Assembly: GCF_026230105.1 (NCBI RefSeq)
Contig: NC_079474.1
Location: forward strand, 39,632,294 to 39,696,293
Direction: 5' to 3'
Source: Diorhabda sublineata
Taxonomy: Eukaryota; Arthropoda; Insecta; Coleoptera; Chrysomelidae
Length of the DNA: 64,000 nucleotides
The notes beneath the pieces are model-generated. The model did not search any database, was not told the DNA's origin, and saw only the letters and a list, made by a program, of their open reading frames with translations. The position numbers and the translations under genes are program-made. The first letter of the stretch is position 1. Each line of letters starts with the position of its first letter. Of the stretch, positions 1 to 12,169 are shown piece by piece.

Positions 1-1930
1 ATTATTGAATTTATTTTTATAATTAGTCTGTCTAATTAAATCGATAGAATCTCTTTGACACGAGATATGAAACGCTTATCCTAAACTGTGGTCTCGATAT
101 TTTCCGACCTTACAAAGGAAACACAATCTTCTCTCTAATCCCTATATGCTATATCAGGTATATGCTATTTTCCAAACGAGTTTAATGAGATCGAAATTCT
201 TTATATAGAAAAACTTCATTGTTCATAAAAATAATTTTAAACTGGGGATAACACAATCATTCTCAGATAATATTTGACCACTGATCCATTTTACAAGTAA
301 TAGAAAACAATCTATGTGGGCGGAATCGGGCGAGTAGTGTGTGTATCTGAGTAACAATCCAAATTTCAATATAATTACAACAATTTTTCTAGAATGCCGT
401 TTTCGCTTAAACTTTGTTATAACTTGGCATAATACTCGCCGTTGACAATGTTTTCCTTTTCAGTGCTCAGTCTTCTTCCTCTTTGGAGTCAATTCTTTCT
501 TCATATTACATTGTTTTGATTTTTTGGTCTCGTATGTTAAAAAATGGATAAAAGTTTAATCCGTGATTATTAAAATATGCAAAACTACTGCTTTTTGTCG
601 TAAATCTTCGCTAAATTTAATTGAAACACTTTTAATGCCGTTTTTGATAGAGTTCCACTATTATATCTACTACTTATCGCATTTCCAGTCGACATGGTAG
701 TAGCGCTTCGTAGATCTTTTTCAGTTTAGTAAACCACCAAAATGCTCGCCCTGGTAGCTCGTACGACCTGCGTTACCTAATAATCGATTTTTCCAAGAAA
801 GAAACTTGAATCTTGAGTAGATCATAGTTCATTTATCGTATTTACTAGAAAAATTAACTATTAATAACTTCCAAACAAATACTAAACAACGTGGTCTGCG
901 TTCAAACTTGAAACAAGGTTATATACTTTATAATCAAGTGGTATTCTTCAAACAACTATCAACTACCCCAATCCCCAAGTCAGGCCGTGTCTAAACGGCT
1001 ACTCAGGTATTATTCAATGTCTACAATAACATTTTGATCCATTCAATTTGGGTGAAAGAATTTTTGCAATATGTATGTTCAATACATTCAGAAATGTAAC
1101 TATAATTGTCAATATATTGTATTCATACGATTGGTGTGAATTAATTAGTAAACTTCAGAGAGGAATTAATTTGTATTGAATATGGTGGTAGTATTAGACA
1201 AACGCTAAGCTGTTCGCCTCAAGCTTTTGTTGCCATTGTTATAATTTGTAGTAAATCTATCAGGACTGACCAAATTTGATAAACTTATTGAAAAAAAATC
1301 GATGTTAAATGTTGCATTTTTGAGATGTGGAACATTTGAATGCTCTCAGTTTAGTCTACTGACTTTCGTTTCCACCAGGGCCGGACTGGAAAAAACAAAT
1401 CAACGAAACACATTATTTGATGCAAAAAACTAGAAATGAATTATCAAGTCACGCAATTGTAGTTAGTTGTTTATTTAAGTAGTAATAGATATGAAAACTA
1501 CAATCACTTACTTTACCATTAAATTATGAAATTAATTAAGTTCTAAAATGCCCATTACTTCTTATAAATAAGTGATTCTGTATACCTAATGAATGATAAA
1601 TTTGGAAATAAAATAAACAATAATTGATTGTTTACGATGATATTGGAAAAATTATTGTTCATGTTCCCTTTATCATCATTGTCATCTTTCTCCATAATAA
1701 ATATGTTTCAACAATTCACAAGAAACGCTATTTGAATAATAATTTGCAGCTATTATTTTGTTACATGGAAAATTACAGTTGTAAAACTTGAATATACATT
1801 TTTCTAGCTAGTGGAGTTACAAAGTATAAAATAATATAGAGAGGCAACGCTCTCGAGAAAAAAAAGCATAAATCGGGCCACGCTCATAAGGCTGTCAACG
1901 CTGTCGAAAAATATTAAAACGAAGCATCTT
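1..1930. other. AT-rich non-coding DNA
   Basis: No coding signal seen on either strand. It contains one copy of a dispersed motif (near 870-960, aatactaaacaacgtgg) also present at 10.2 kb and 60.4 kb. Otherwise nothing recognised. Confidence 0.5.
870..960 (+). repeat. Dispersed repeat, copy 1 of 3
   Basis: Contains aatactaaacaacgtgg followed by tcaaac... and tatactttataat. The same order of motifs occurs at 10243-10330 (same orientation) and on the opposite strand at 60345-60425. The family is unidentified; it may be a non-autonomous element or a UTR piece of a mobile element. Confidence 0.5.
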
Positions 1931-1989
1931 CGTGCTTCAGACAGTTCTGTCTGTCTCATCGTAACATGTGTTCATCGAGTAGACGAGTG

Positions 1990-2580
1990 GTATCTCGGAT
2001 GCAGTCAGGGTGATACGTAGTTCCAGTATTTCATTTTGTGGTCGGATAAAGCAACCTTCAATCTGAACGCTACGTTCAACCGGCATAACTGCGTGTACTG
2101 GAACGACCAAAATCCTCATCTCTTCATTGAAGAAGAATTAAACCTGCCTGAGGTCTTTGTTGGCAGATCTCCATGCGGAAGGTCTCGTGGGCCCATATTT
2201 TTTTAAGGGTCACGTGTCGGGCCAAAGTTATCTATCACGCTCGTGGATTTACATTGGCAAATGGACAAAGATCCAGCAATCGCGAACATCCGCAAGTTAA
2301 AGCTTAGCCGCACTACGCGTTATGGAGAATTACAGAATGGATGGACAGAATTCCTTGAGTGGCCTGCACGGTCATGTGATCTGAAATCCTGTGGTTTCTT
2401 TCTGTAGGGCTTTTCCAAGGCACTCCCTTTTGCAATAAGATCACGCACCCTTACCGTACTCCAAACTGCAATTAACGAAGAATTTTAAACTCTTCGTGGA
2501 CAGCTTGACATGGTTAACTGGACCTACCTCTCCATTGAGAATAATTGCCACAAATACATTAATCAATATTGACATTAATT
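1990..2580 (+). pseudogene. DDE transposase remnant (insect mariner-related class)
   Basis: Frame-shifted pieces in order: GPYFFKGHVSGQSYL (catalytic-core region), then WPARSCDLKSCGFF, which matches the WPARSPDLTPLDFFLW block that carries the last catalytic acidic residue. LQTAINEEF then follows as the usual end helix. Several stops and frameshifts. It belongs to the same transposase class as the minus-strand remnant at 54.5-54.8 kb. Long dead. The function in life was cut-and-paste transposition. Confidence 0.65.
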
Positions 2581-2589
2581 TGAACACTT

Positions 2590-3560
2590 ATGGTAACCCT
2601 CCTTCGAATCTACCAATAAATTTATTTTGGCGCTGCATTTTTTCTTATAAGAATGAAAAAACTAACTAACTGCGTCTTAAAATTATGACTCATTGCGCAG
2701 TGTGAAACAATCTATCTTCTTCACCAGATCTTGTGCTATGAGATTTGAGTCATTTGAAGTTATGAAATGACAGCAACGCGCGTCTTGAAAAACATCACAC
2801 AAGACGTTCGGTACTATTTGAAAAAATGGAAAGTTCGCATCCGTTTTAGGAATAGACGAGTATGTAATAAAAAAAAAGGCCACGCGTTGTATCCTTAAAC
2901 CAGGATGAATGGTAATCGTAGATATGCATATTTCTGACTTATAAAATAATTTTTATTATCAACGCACTGATGAAGGCAATTGAGCAATTACTTTTTATTC
3001 TAGGTATATTGGTGATCATTCACTTCTGTAATGTGGACATATAATATCCTTTTTACTATATATTAGGTATTAGGATGTTAGTAGTAATAAACTGCAGTCG
3101 CCCATTTTAGTAGGTCTAGACAAATATTCTGTGCTTGTGGACCATCCCCATAGTCAGGCGCAAGATTTTAAACACTTGACCGCTGCAACTGACTAAACTA
3201 GTCCCATAAACGCATTCTAATGGATTTCAAAAATTATTGATCTTCATTAGGTTTATTTTTGGTGGCTCATGAAAATTTTCTTTCTCTATCTATTTAGATA
3301 ACATCCTTTTCTGTATTAAATTATCTTCACGCCTATTTCCATAGTTCGCTTAAAATATATTCGAGATCATTTAATGGAATGATACATAAGTATGTCTTTT
3401 TTGTTTTTTTTACTCTCTATACCTGCTTCTTCTCGTATTCTAGTGTATGTTTAATTTCATTTTATTTATTTTATCTTCTCTTCCAAACTATCATTCATTT
3501 CTCGTAAAGTCATAGCTCACATTAACTTTTTTTTATATTATTTAGGTTTCCCGACTCCTG
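2590..3560. other. Non-coding AT-rich stretch
   Basis: No gene or repeat recognised. A short reading frame on the minus strand (2683-2883) has low-complexity hydrophobic composition and no family resemblance. Confidence 0.4.
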
Positions 3561-3565
3561 ATTTA

Positions 3566-4375
3566 AGGCCGCTTGACAAGATGCAATATTTCTTGATCAA
3601 AACCATGCGCAGATGAAGTTCAGTTGATTGTTTCATGCAAGATCATGACATTGACAAGTTGCAATCTAGTTACTTTTGGCCTTTCGGCTGACTTTCGTAA
3701 AACTTTGCTTTGTTTTCATTGTTAAACTAGGTACCTACAAAATATTAGATAAAATTTAAGGTTAGGAATTTGTTTACTTTTACTGTTTACAGAGACTTGC
3801 ATGCAATTTCTTGCACGTTATATTGCATTATGTCAAGCGGTCTTAATTTGACATTATGCAAGTCTCTTGCCATTTCATCATAATTATCACTAATCCAAAT
3901 TTCATAAGCAAAAGTAAACAATTTCCTAACCTTAAATGTCATTTAATATTGTGTTATCGGTTTAAAATTTAAAAATGAAACTAACAAAACTCAGTAGGAT
4001 TAGAAACAAGTAGTCAGTGCATCACTGGAAGTAATTATATCTACTGCTTCCTTACTTTTGGAATCTGATGGACAGAAAAGAACATGCGATGGTGGGCCAG
4101 GCCATAGCTAGATAGAACAAGGGGAAACATGAGTTTAGTTACAGAATTAGACTTGAAAACATACAAAAATTATTTGAGAATGGATGAAGAATCATTTGAA
4201 AAACTCCAGAAGAAAATAAAACATAAGTTAACTGAGATATCCTTGGAATGAAATAATTAAATGAAAATGGCACCGAACTGATAATGATGCAAGTGCGAGA
4301 TCTTGCATGAAACAATCAGCTGAACTTCATCTGAGCATTCTTTTGATCAAGAAACATTGCCTCTTGCATTATAAT
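3566..4375 (+). mobile_element. Harbinger-type element, composite
   Basis: Begins after TTA with aggccgcttgacaagatgca. At 3830-3843 the inverse of this end appears (caagcggtctt, then TAA), so a 280 bp unit matches the MITE at 57681-58050. A second inverted arm lies at 4297-4375 and matches 3583-3650 (tcttgatcaa, aagttcagttgattgttt, catgcaagatc). A further internal inverted pair joins 3756-3780 with 3915-3945 (aaggttaggaa / ttcctaacctt). So the region is either a longer element with a shorter one rearranged into it, or a head-to-head fusion. It contains a transposase fragment at 4087-4251. Confidence 0.7.
4087..4251 (+). pseudogene. PIF/Harbinger transposase fragment
   Basis: RWWARP-stop-LDRTRGNMSLV, then LDLKTYKNYLRMDEESFEKL. 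This matches the N-terminal part of Harbinger transposases (WVRPW...R...LL.EL...D...Y.NF.RM....F..LL). One internal stop and a premature end. The catalytic DDE core is missing. Confidence 0.75.
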
Positions 4376-4379
4376 TTAT

Positions 4380-5124
4380 AATTTGCTCATTATGTATTCT
4401 GCTTTAATCTATCATTATATCCTCTGAAAGCTTTTTCATTATCAATCTAAGTTTTATTATTTTATTTTTCATCAATACATAATTGTAGACTTTCTTTATA
4501 GTAGAATTCACGTTCCTTAATAAAACTCTTTTCCTCTGATCTATTTAGGCAATATTCCTTATCAATAACTGCATGACTATCAGAATTATCACATCTTTTA
4601 TCTCAGGACCAAAAGGTAGAGCACTTTACATAAAATGAATACATTATATAATTATTCGAAGCATGCAGTGGAAACGAAAGAAACTTCAAAGGCCTGTACC
4701 GACTATAGATAAAACGTGACGAATTGGCTGTGCTGTTAAATCGAACGAATCTGAATTCTTGTCGATTTTTAATAAAATAACCTTTGTTTACACCTCACAC
4801 ACTTCATTTCCCTTTTATCTGTTTCAAAATCCGTGACTCTCCTAGTTTCGCATAAACTTCATTGTCGTTTAGCAAATATACCTCTTTGCTAATAAGGAGT
4901 CTTCAAAAAATTAATCTTTTTTGTACGTGTTGGAGAACAATGTTTTATATGGAACTATTTACAGTATATTATATTTAAGTTGAAAGCAACTGCATAATTT
5001 TATTATTATAGCTAATTCAAATTCGAATTTCTATACAACCCAAATTACAAATATAGTCAAGTGAAATTCGAAATGAATATTCTATATAGTACATTATAGA
5101 TGTATAATCATGCTTGTAGCAGCT
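4380..5124. other. Non-coding AT-rich stretch
   Basis: Nothing recognised except the candidate minus-strand poly(A) signal near 4998. Confidence 0.4.
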
Positions 5125-5289
5125 TCAGAGTTCAACTTGAGGTACTTCCAACATGATCCCGTCATCTATGAAAAAGCAGCTGTAATAATTATTCAAAGAA
5201 ACTGATAATTCCTTTAAATACTCAACCTCATCGAATACACCCCATATCTTTATAATAACGATAGCTGAACCACCAGTTTTCGCAATCAT
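5125..5289 (-). CDS. Possible terminal exon of an unidentified minus-strand gene
   Basis: On the minus strand an acceptor with a pyrimidine tract (cttgctgtttttgagttcag) is followed by 54 codons and a TGA. The peptide begins MIAKTGGSAIVIIKIWGVFD and ends IMLEVPQVEL. It is well mixed in composition, unlike the AT-driven spurious reading frames around it. AATAAA on the minus strand follows the stop after about 120 bases (plus-strand tttatt near 4998). I do not recognise the family, and no partner exon was found at higher coordinates. It could be a nested gene, the end of a neighbouring gene, a processed fragment or chance. Confidence 0.4.
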   Translation of the reverse strand: MIAKTGGSAIVIIKIWGVFDEVEYLKELSVSLNNYYSCFFIDDGIMLEVPQVEL

Positions 5290-6149
5290 CTGAACTCAAA
5301 AACAGCAAGAATAAAATCAAAAAATACTTAATACATAGAATTTGATCACACCAAGAAAATGTAATGATAATTTATTTGAAATTAAATTGCTTTATTATTT
5401 GCCAACAAAAATGTTTGGAATTTTTTTATATTTTAAATAGAATTTAATTCACTAAATTGAATCAATGAACATTTTGGCGAGTAGCATTGAACTTTTGTTT
5501 TATTATTGTTAATTTCCTCACAAAAATATTCATTTTCCGTTTCGTTGTGAAGAAAATATCTCATTAGAACGCAATTCTGATCTAATTTAACTGTTTATTT
5601 AATTTCAAGGGTTTGTTGTTATTTCGAACGAACATTCAGGGTCCCGCAGGTAACGGGAGTATGACTGCAATTGAAAAAGAGTAATAAAACACATAATTAT
5701 TTTTCTGTTTGAATCTATCCGATGGTTTGGAATCCAATAGTAGAGTTAACGTAGCTTGATTTTTGAATTACCCCGGGGATGTGATAGGATAATAATACAA
5801 ATATTTGAGTTTTAATAATACAAGACCAAATTATGTTTTCATTTAGTTTCTTTTCTTGATGTAATATCTTGGAGAATGTTGTTGAGAAAATCTTTTGAAA
5901 TTAGAAAAGATCTCATTCATTGGCAAGCAAACTGCAGTGTTGTAGTTCTTTATTCTAAAAAAACAAATATAAGAGGGTAAACACTATTACAATCGAGTAG
6001 TTCGAGTAGTCTCTCGTGTGGAGATGCCTGTTGATATTCATCTTGAACTTATATAGGTTGTAGTTCAGGAAAGACGCAGGTTTGCACTTCTACAAAGAAA
6101 TGAATCTCCATAAATTAACGTTTACTAACTCGTTGTTAATGAACTTCGT
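5290..6149. other. Non-coding AT-rich stretch
   Basis: No gene seen. If the minus-strand exon at 5125-5289 is real, this is its intron. Confidence 0.35.
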
Positions 6150-7080
6150 CTACCTGTGGAGAAGGTTTTGCAAATACTACTCTAGGTGGGATTATGTCGA
6201 CTAGCTCGGCAGAGCATCTACCGTGGTAGTATTGTATCAAACAGAGTGGTTAGTGATCTTTCTTCTATACACTAAGCTGTCCAAGTTTCTGGTCAACTCT
6301 GGATCGCCTATAAATCTAAATGCCCTCTTCTCTATTGAGTCGAGCATCTTCATGATATGCTTGCGAACCGAGCTCAAAATGTGCGAACAATATTCCAAAT
6401 ACAGACGAATCTAGGACTTGTAAAGAATTCCAATTATGAAGCTGCCTTGGCTAAATCGGCCACGAGACTTTGGCATTATACTCAATCAGATTCCTTGCAC
6501 CCCACTTCAGAATATTTTCAAGGTCGATATTAGTGGTGGTTAGTTGGTGATCTGTTTTTGCCTACGGATTGGTGTGTTCGCCCAGTTCATTTGAGTGGTT
6601 GATTTTAACGACGACACCAGTGTGCTATCGTCGGCGAAGCTTTAGATCGGGTTTGCAGGTGAAAGAGAGTAGGTGACAAGATGCATCCCTGGGGAATACC
6701 AGCGTTGATCTCAAACATTTCTGAGGTCTGTCCATCGGTATTGACCTGGAGGGATCGGTATTTGAGAAAGTTACCAAGTCAGTCGATAAGTGAGGACAAC
6801 AAGCAGTACGACTACTTTCTCCATGACCTTCGCAATGGCTGGAACTAAAGCAGTCGGACGGTAGTTATTGGGTACCGTTTTTTTCCTTTTTTTGGTATGA
6901 GTTGAGCCCGAGCAATTTTCAAATATACAGGGAAATGACCTTTTTTTATGTGATAGAGAAAATAGTTTGAATAAGGTACTTGTTGGTATAGCAACGCAAT
7001 TCTTCAATACGATTGGTGCTATTTCATCTGGGCCAGCAGCTTTAATGATTCTCAAGCATTTGAGAAGTTTTACCATATCT
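6150..7080 (-). pseudogene. Non-LTR (jockey-like) reverse transcriptase remnant
   Basis: Minus strand, in order: KAAGPDEIAPIVLKN, NNYRPTALVPAIAKVMEKV (RT motifs 1-2), NAGIPQGCILSPTLF (motif 4), FADDSTLVSS-like residues (the catalytic FADD box in a shifted frame), then YLEYCSHI and LDSIEKRAFRFI from the thumb. Frameshifts occur throughout and the segment between palm and thumb is deleted. It is a retrotransposon copy in the intron or flank. Confidence 0.85.
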
Positions 7081-7209
7081 GGTTGTCGTAATTTGACAAC
7101 AGCTAAATATACGAAGGGTGATAAAGAAATACAACAAATGTCTTTTTCATCATTATCTACTTACACTGCATCTATTTCCACTAGTGTGTCTCAAACTCAC
7201 ATGTGTTGA

Positions 7210-8685
7210 GATAATCAATGATAAGTTTGAACTTGTTTTGACTTGTCAGGGTACTACTAGATATGGCGGAATCCTGTTTGCATTGTTTATCGTGAATGGA
7301 ATTAAAAAACGTTTAAACGGCTTGAGAGATTGAAAAGTGGAAATAATACACTTTGGGCCTCAGAAACAACAGATATAACATGTACAGCAAGTGGATAAAC
7401 TTATTTGCAACAAGCAATTACCATGCTACTTCTGATATTCTTCTTGAAAATAGCAAATGTGCTAATAAAGATTGACTCCTTTCCTTACATTGGAAAAACT
7501 GAGAAAAAGTGAATGGAAGCTATTCCAAAAAAGCCTTTTGGAAATGTTTACAGATTTATCGTTACAATGGGTGTATCAATAGCCAATGACACTGTGAAGA
7601 AATCTAAATATGATGCCGCCTTTTCAACTGTGTTTCTAATAAAATATATTTTCCATCACTTCTCGAACCATAAAAATTATTACTATTATGTCAAATGAAA
7701 TATATACAATTATTTTTTGTCGGTAAACCACCTCAAATGACTTGCAAATTAGTTTTAAACCAGAACATTGTTCAAAGCTACTTTTAAAACACAAGAAAAC
7801 AAACGAGAAGAAAAAAGGTCCTACTACAATTAATTTAAAACAACTGCAAATAACTTAAAATGTTTATAAACGACTTTCTACAACGAAACAATTTCAATTA
7901 ATGAAATTCAACAAAAAAGTTGTTTGCTGTACAATTAAGCAGAAAAAAATTCTTAATAGCCGTTATAAATACGTTCCATTATTCATTTAAAATAAAAATT
8001 TGTTCATTTACTTATAATCTGAAAAGTTTAATATGTGAAAGGAAATTTTTGGTAAATAATGACAAAAGAAACAAACTTGCTTCTTACTAGTCTGAAGATG
8101 AGTTTTCCTAGAGGGTAGGGAAAGTTTTCCACTTATATGTTCTTCGAAAGAAATTCAACGTCCTTTGACTTTTCTTTGTTTGTGAACAAAAAATATTCCT
8201 AGGGCCAAATTTTTCAAATAGATTGCATGAGATTAAACTTCAATTCAATAATGAATCTAACCAAATGTAATTGTTTCGCTTGATGTCTCTCTTCGTTCTC
8301 ATAATATCGGTAATAAAACCTTTTTGAAGGTAAGCAATGAAAATCATTTCACATACATCCTAAAAAACCGACCCCGCTACCTTCTTTGAGGCCGATTCTA
8401 CCCATTTTAGCGAACTGTCGGTGGTGATAAACTCATCGCCAAAATTATCTGCTTTGGACTTTTCTTTGACTAGCTTATTATTCGAAAGTAACTTTGTATT
8501 TTTACATGCGCTTCAATTTGACATTAATTTGATTCAACTTTCAAGGAACACATATATCGAGGAATATGTTGTGTAAATAGGATTAAATTATGCTATGAAA
8601 CGATTCGTTCAGGTTCATCCGTCCTTGTTTTTCGGTTCTGTGAGCTTTTTGCTATTTTTTTTTTACCTTGGGCAGAGAGCTGGCC
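7210..8685. other. Non-coding AT-rich stretch
   Basis: Short reading frames here (7118-7333, 7513-7698, 8595-8963) have no family resemblance or are out of frame with the retroelement tail that begins near 8690. Nothing else recognised. Confidence 0.35.
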
Positions 8686-8691
8686 TGACCC

Positions 8692-9140
8692 ATGAACCCT
8701 CCTCGTTTTTCCGCGCTTGGGTCCAGCAAGAAAATAATAGAGCTACTCAATTCACCCGCGATCATGCAGGCGGAGTTAACTTTCCTGAGCGATACAATCT
8801 TCCGAAACAAATCTCGAATCTACAAGGCTGTCATCCGGCCTATATTAACATACACAGCGGAAACCAGACCAGACACATCGAACACAAAGAGAATATTAGA
8901 AACCACCGAAATGAAAATAGTAAACGTAAACGAATGGATATTGCAAAGAAAGAGGGAATGTAACGAACACATAGATCGAATGAAAGAAGAATGGTCAAAA
9001 TAACTACAGACAAGTCGCCTTTAGGGCACCGAATCGTTGAAAGCCTCAGCAAGAGATGCAGTGACAACCTCTCTAATAATTAAACGGCAAAGGATACGAG
9101 GAAAACACGCATTTTGCTTACATTAAAGAAATAAGAAGAA
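8692..9140 (+). pseudogene. Non-LTR reverse transcriptase C-terminal tail
   Basis: KSRIYKAVIRPILTYTAETR and PDTSNTKRILETTEMKI match the tail downstream of the RT palm in a very common insect endonuclease/RT retroelement. NEWILQRKRECNEHIDRM follows, after a deletion of the LRRIAGKT-type block. The same class of tail is at 21190-21300 and 34034-34306. Confidence 0.8.
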
Positions 9141-9930
9141 AGAAGAATTAGAACTTAATCCGATTGATTGAATCTTTCGACACCATGCTTGATGAAGATG
9201 GGATCAGCAACCGCTTACTTTTATATCCGGTCACATCCATTTTTTTGCTAGGTGGATGGCCTTTCCAAAATCACGATTTGCCACGGATAAAAAGTAACTC
9301 CATAATTTCCATAAATCTTATATTCTAGTAAACTTAAGCATATTTCATAGCAGTCTGCCTTGATAGCAAACAAAAAACTAATGGATCATAATGGCCATTT
9401 TAGAGCCAAGAAACTGTAAGAACTTTGCGCAAAATGAGAAATTTCTATATTATTAATAAACAAAAATTTTGTCTATATTCGTAAACAGCGTTTAGCTGTT
9501 GATAGCTCCATGCACTTCTTATATGTTTTTAGGAATCTAGCTTGGAAGAATTTTGCAACGACTGTTATAGATGTTTCTTCTAATGCAGTCAACATGAATG
9601 CCTTTCACTAATATCTTCTCTTGGTTTCCTTTTGAATCCAATTGAAATAGCTTTCCTGCTCATTTTATTTTCGAATGATCCGTGATTGTGCGCATATTTT
9701 CTCTTGGAGATCAGGTTCTCCGTTCCATTTGAGTGAAGCCTTATAGCTTTCTTTGGTAATCATGTTTCTCCACTGTTCAAGGCCTTGTCTTTCCACAAAC
9801 AAATTTCTCCAATGTTCACTTTCAATAAATGCCTTTTTTCATTATGACTGACGTCGCTCTAAGCTAGTAAAAGCAATTAGTGAAAGCCAGTTGAGAAGAA
9901 ACTGTTTACATCAGATTTGAATTTGGAATG
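9141..9930. other. Non-coding; faint minus-strand transposon-like traces
   Basis: The minus strand carries short protein-like islands between 9650 and 9860 that may be an extension of the mariner trace at 9.95 kb. I could not assign them. Confidence 0.3.
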
Positions 9931-9939
9931 CAGATGAAG

Positions 9940-10045
9940 GGATTACCTTGGCAAACAATATACACCTGTCCACCATTGCTCTGATTCATTTTTTGTCTCG
10001 AGTCCGAAGTGATGAACCCATGATTCAATCATGCTCATGAGAAGC
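9940..10045 (-). pseudogene. Mariner transposase fragment
   Basis: Minus-strand IESWVHHFGLETKNESEQW resembles the mariner block DE(S/T)WVHHFTPETK.(E/Q)S.QW that contains the first catalytic Asp (here changed to a Glu-Ser context). Only this island is clear. Confidence 0.5.
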
Positions 10046-10242
10046 TGCAGAAATTTAGCTTTGTTGTTTTAAAATATCGATAAACACTTCCGATAGTGTC
10101 TATAGTGTGAGCAAACGCTGTACACATTTTGTACTCATACTTTTGAACTTCACCGTTTGGTCGATAACTGCGATGTTCGCATAATTTTACTGTTTAAAAC
10201 TAGAACACCTAGAGTAAATGCCAGTCCATATTCACTATTTAA

Positions 10243-10330
10243 AAAATCCAAATACTAAACAACGTGGCTTCTTCAAACATTAAACGTATATTTCATAGAT
10301 TATGTACTTTATAATAAAATAATATTTTCT
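10243..10330 (+). repeat. Dispersed repeat, copy 2 of 3
   Basis: aatactaaacaacgtggc, then ttcaaacat, atagattatg and tactttataata. Closest match is to the inverted copy at 60.4 kb. Confidence 0.5.
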
Positions 10331-10779
10331 AAGGACTTGTATTTATGGAACTAACCCGGTACTATGCTATTTAAAACTTCATGTAACTAAACTAAACAAG
10401 AAAAGATAAAATTGATTTAGATAATTAATAACTGATTATGAAGATTATTTTTTTTGTTCCTTTGTCTCAAACAGATAATGTAAAAAATTCATTTCTAGTT
10501 CACGGTTCACAATATGGAGTGCCATAATTCCAGTCTGGTTCTGATCTCCACTGTCTATTCGTTGTTTGATTTTTGAGGAATTTTTGAAAGAACGAAATTT
10601 TAGTAGTTAGACATGTTATCATAAGACAAAGAAGTACGCAAAACATGTGTGTTTTGAAAACGATACACCTAAAAATTGTCATCAATTCAATTATTATTTG
10701 TTTCGGAATTTTAGGTAGTAAATCAAAATTATGTAACACATGGACTATTTAATCAATAATGTACTGGATGGATACCTTA

Positions 10780-12168
10780 GAACGGCTGTCGGTCTTATCG
10801 CAGGAAAAGATTTTATTGCAACCCCGAAAAACACGTGGAAATTATTTTCAGAAGTTTAGGTCTACCACTAGAGGTCGTATTTGAAAATATAAAATTGAAA
10901 TAGCAACATTTTTTGAAATTTACCTAATTAAATGAAACTTTATTTACAATAATAAGATTCTCAAAGAAATTCTGTGCATTTTTCAGTACGCAAGATTTAA
11001 TCTATCTCTTCAAATAAGAGGTGGGGGAAATTAGGAACCTTATTATGAAATAATGCCTATCTGATTTTTGTAAACTTGATGTTTTTTGGAAAAACTTTTG
11101 TCCAGCAATAGAAATTAGAAATTTAATCAGCAACTAGAGGGCATTGTTTGTCTTTTAGAAATAGGATACAGGATATCCTGTAAATTTTTAAATGTGTAGC
11201 GAAGGATTCTAGACGGACAATGAATTGCCACGTCTTTTAGAAGACATACCTTTAGCCATAAATGTTTTTACAGCATAATGGTTGCACGACACATTATTCG
11301 TCACTTTTTATATCAAATGTACCCTGGTAGGAGGATAGAACTTGAAGTTTATTTATTTGACCACTCAGATCTCCAAGCCTAACTTGGTAAGATTCTTATT
11401 TGTGAGGCCGAATTGAAGATCTCGTTTACACCAATAGACCCACTATAACAGATTATATTATTGTATAAATACGGCCGGCAATACGAAGTATTTCAATGGC
11501 AGAAATTGAAAATGCTGTTTACCGATGGGCGACATGTTGAGCACCTAGGGTGCCACTAATTACTATTTATCAATATTAGTTATCAAAGCTGTAATTGTTA
11601 GATTTGTTACATGGTATACATTTAAATAACCCCATCTAGCTCTAATAATAGATTATTGTAATCAGTTTTAATTATTGCAGATAGAACATTCTATCTAGAA
11701 TAAATTTTCAAGTTCTGTGTGGGCAAACTATACTATCAGACGATTGAAGAGAAATTTGTTAAGATATCTCAGGGCACACAAAATATATCGACATGCAGTT
11801 TGCGCTATTTGAATGTTAATTTAGTACACTGTTAGAATGTTTTATACTTCTATTTAAATTTGATAAGAAAAATCACAATATCTAAAATATATAACGCCCT
11901 CTAGCATTGCTAATTAAATTGCTCAGAATTCATATATTATTTATTTACTTTTCAAATAAAAAATGCGCAGAATAAGTTGAGGAATTATATTAGGGTACAT
12001 TTCAAAAAATTTTGCTTTTACAATTTTATATTTTCAAATACGCCCTCTAGTGGTGGACCTGATATTCTGAAAACAATTTCCACGTGTTTCTCGAGGTCAA
12101 TTTTATTATATCCCCCCCCCCTGAAACTGTAATATAATCCGTTCCTGAGATATGGCAAACAGCCGTTT
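10780..12168. mobile_element. 1.4 kb element with long terminal inverted repeats
   Basis: The left arm (10780-10930) is repeated inverted at 11995-12168. Matching blocks are aacggctgt at the very ends, aaacacgtggaaatt, ccactagagg and cgtatttgaaaatataaaat. No transposase is recognisable inside. The right arm has a run of nine C. Candidate TTA at both borders (ttaGAACGGCTG and, inverted, TTAAAAACGGCTG). Non-autonomous; superfamily uncertain. Confidence 0.75.
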
Positions 12169-12169
12169 T

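Noticed and set aside
10500..10739. 79-codon minus-strand frame
   Set aside because: Composition is AT-driven, with no motif and no start context.
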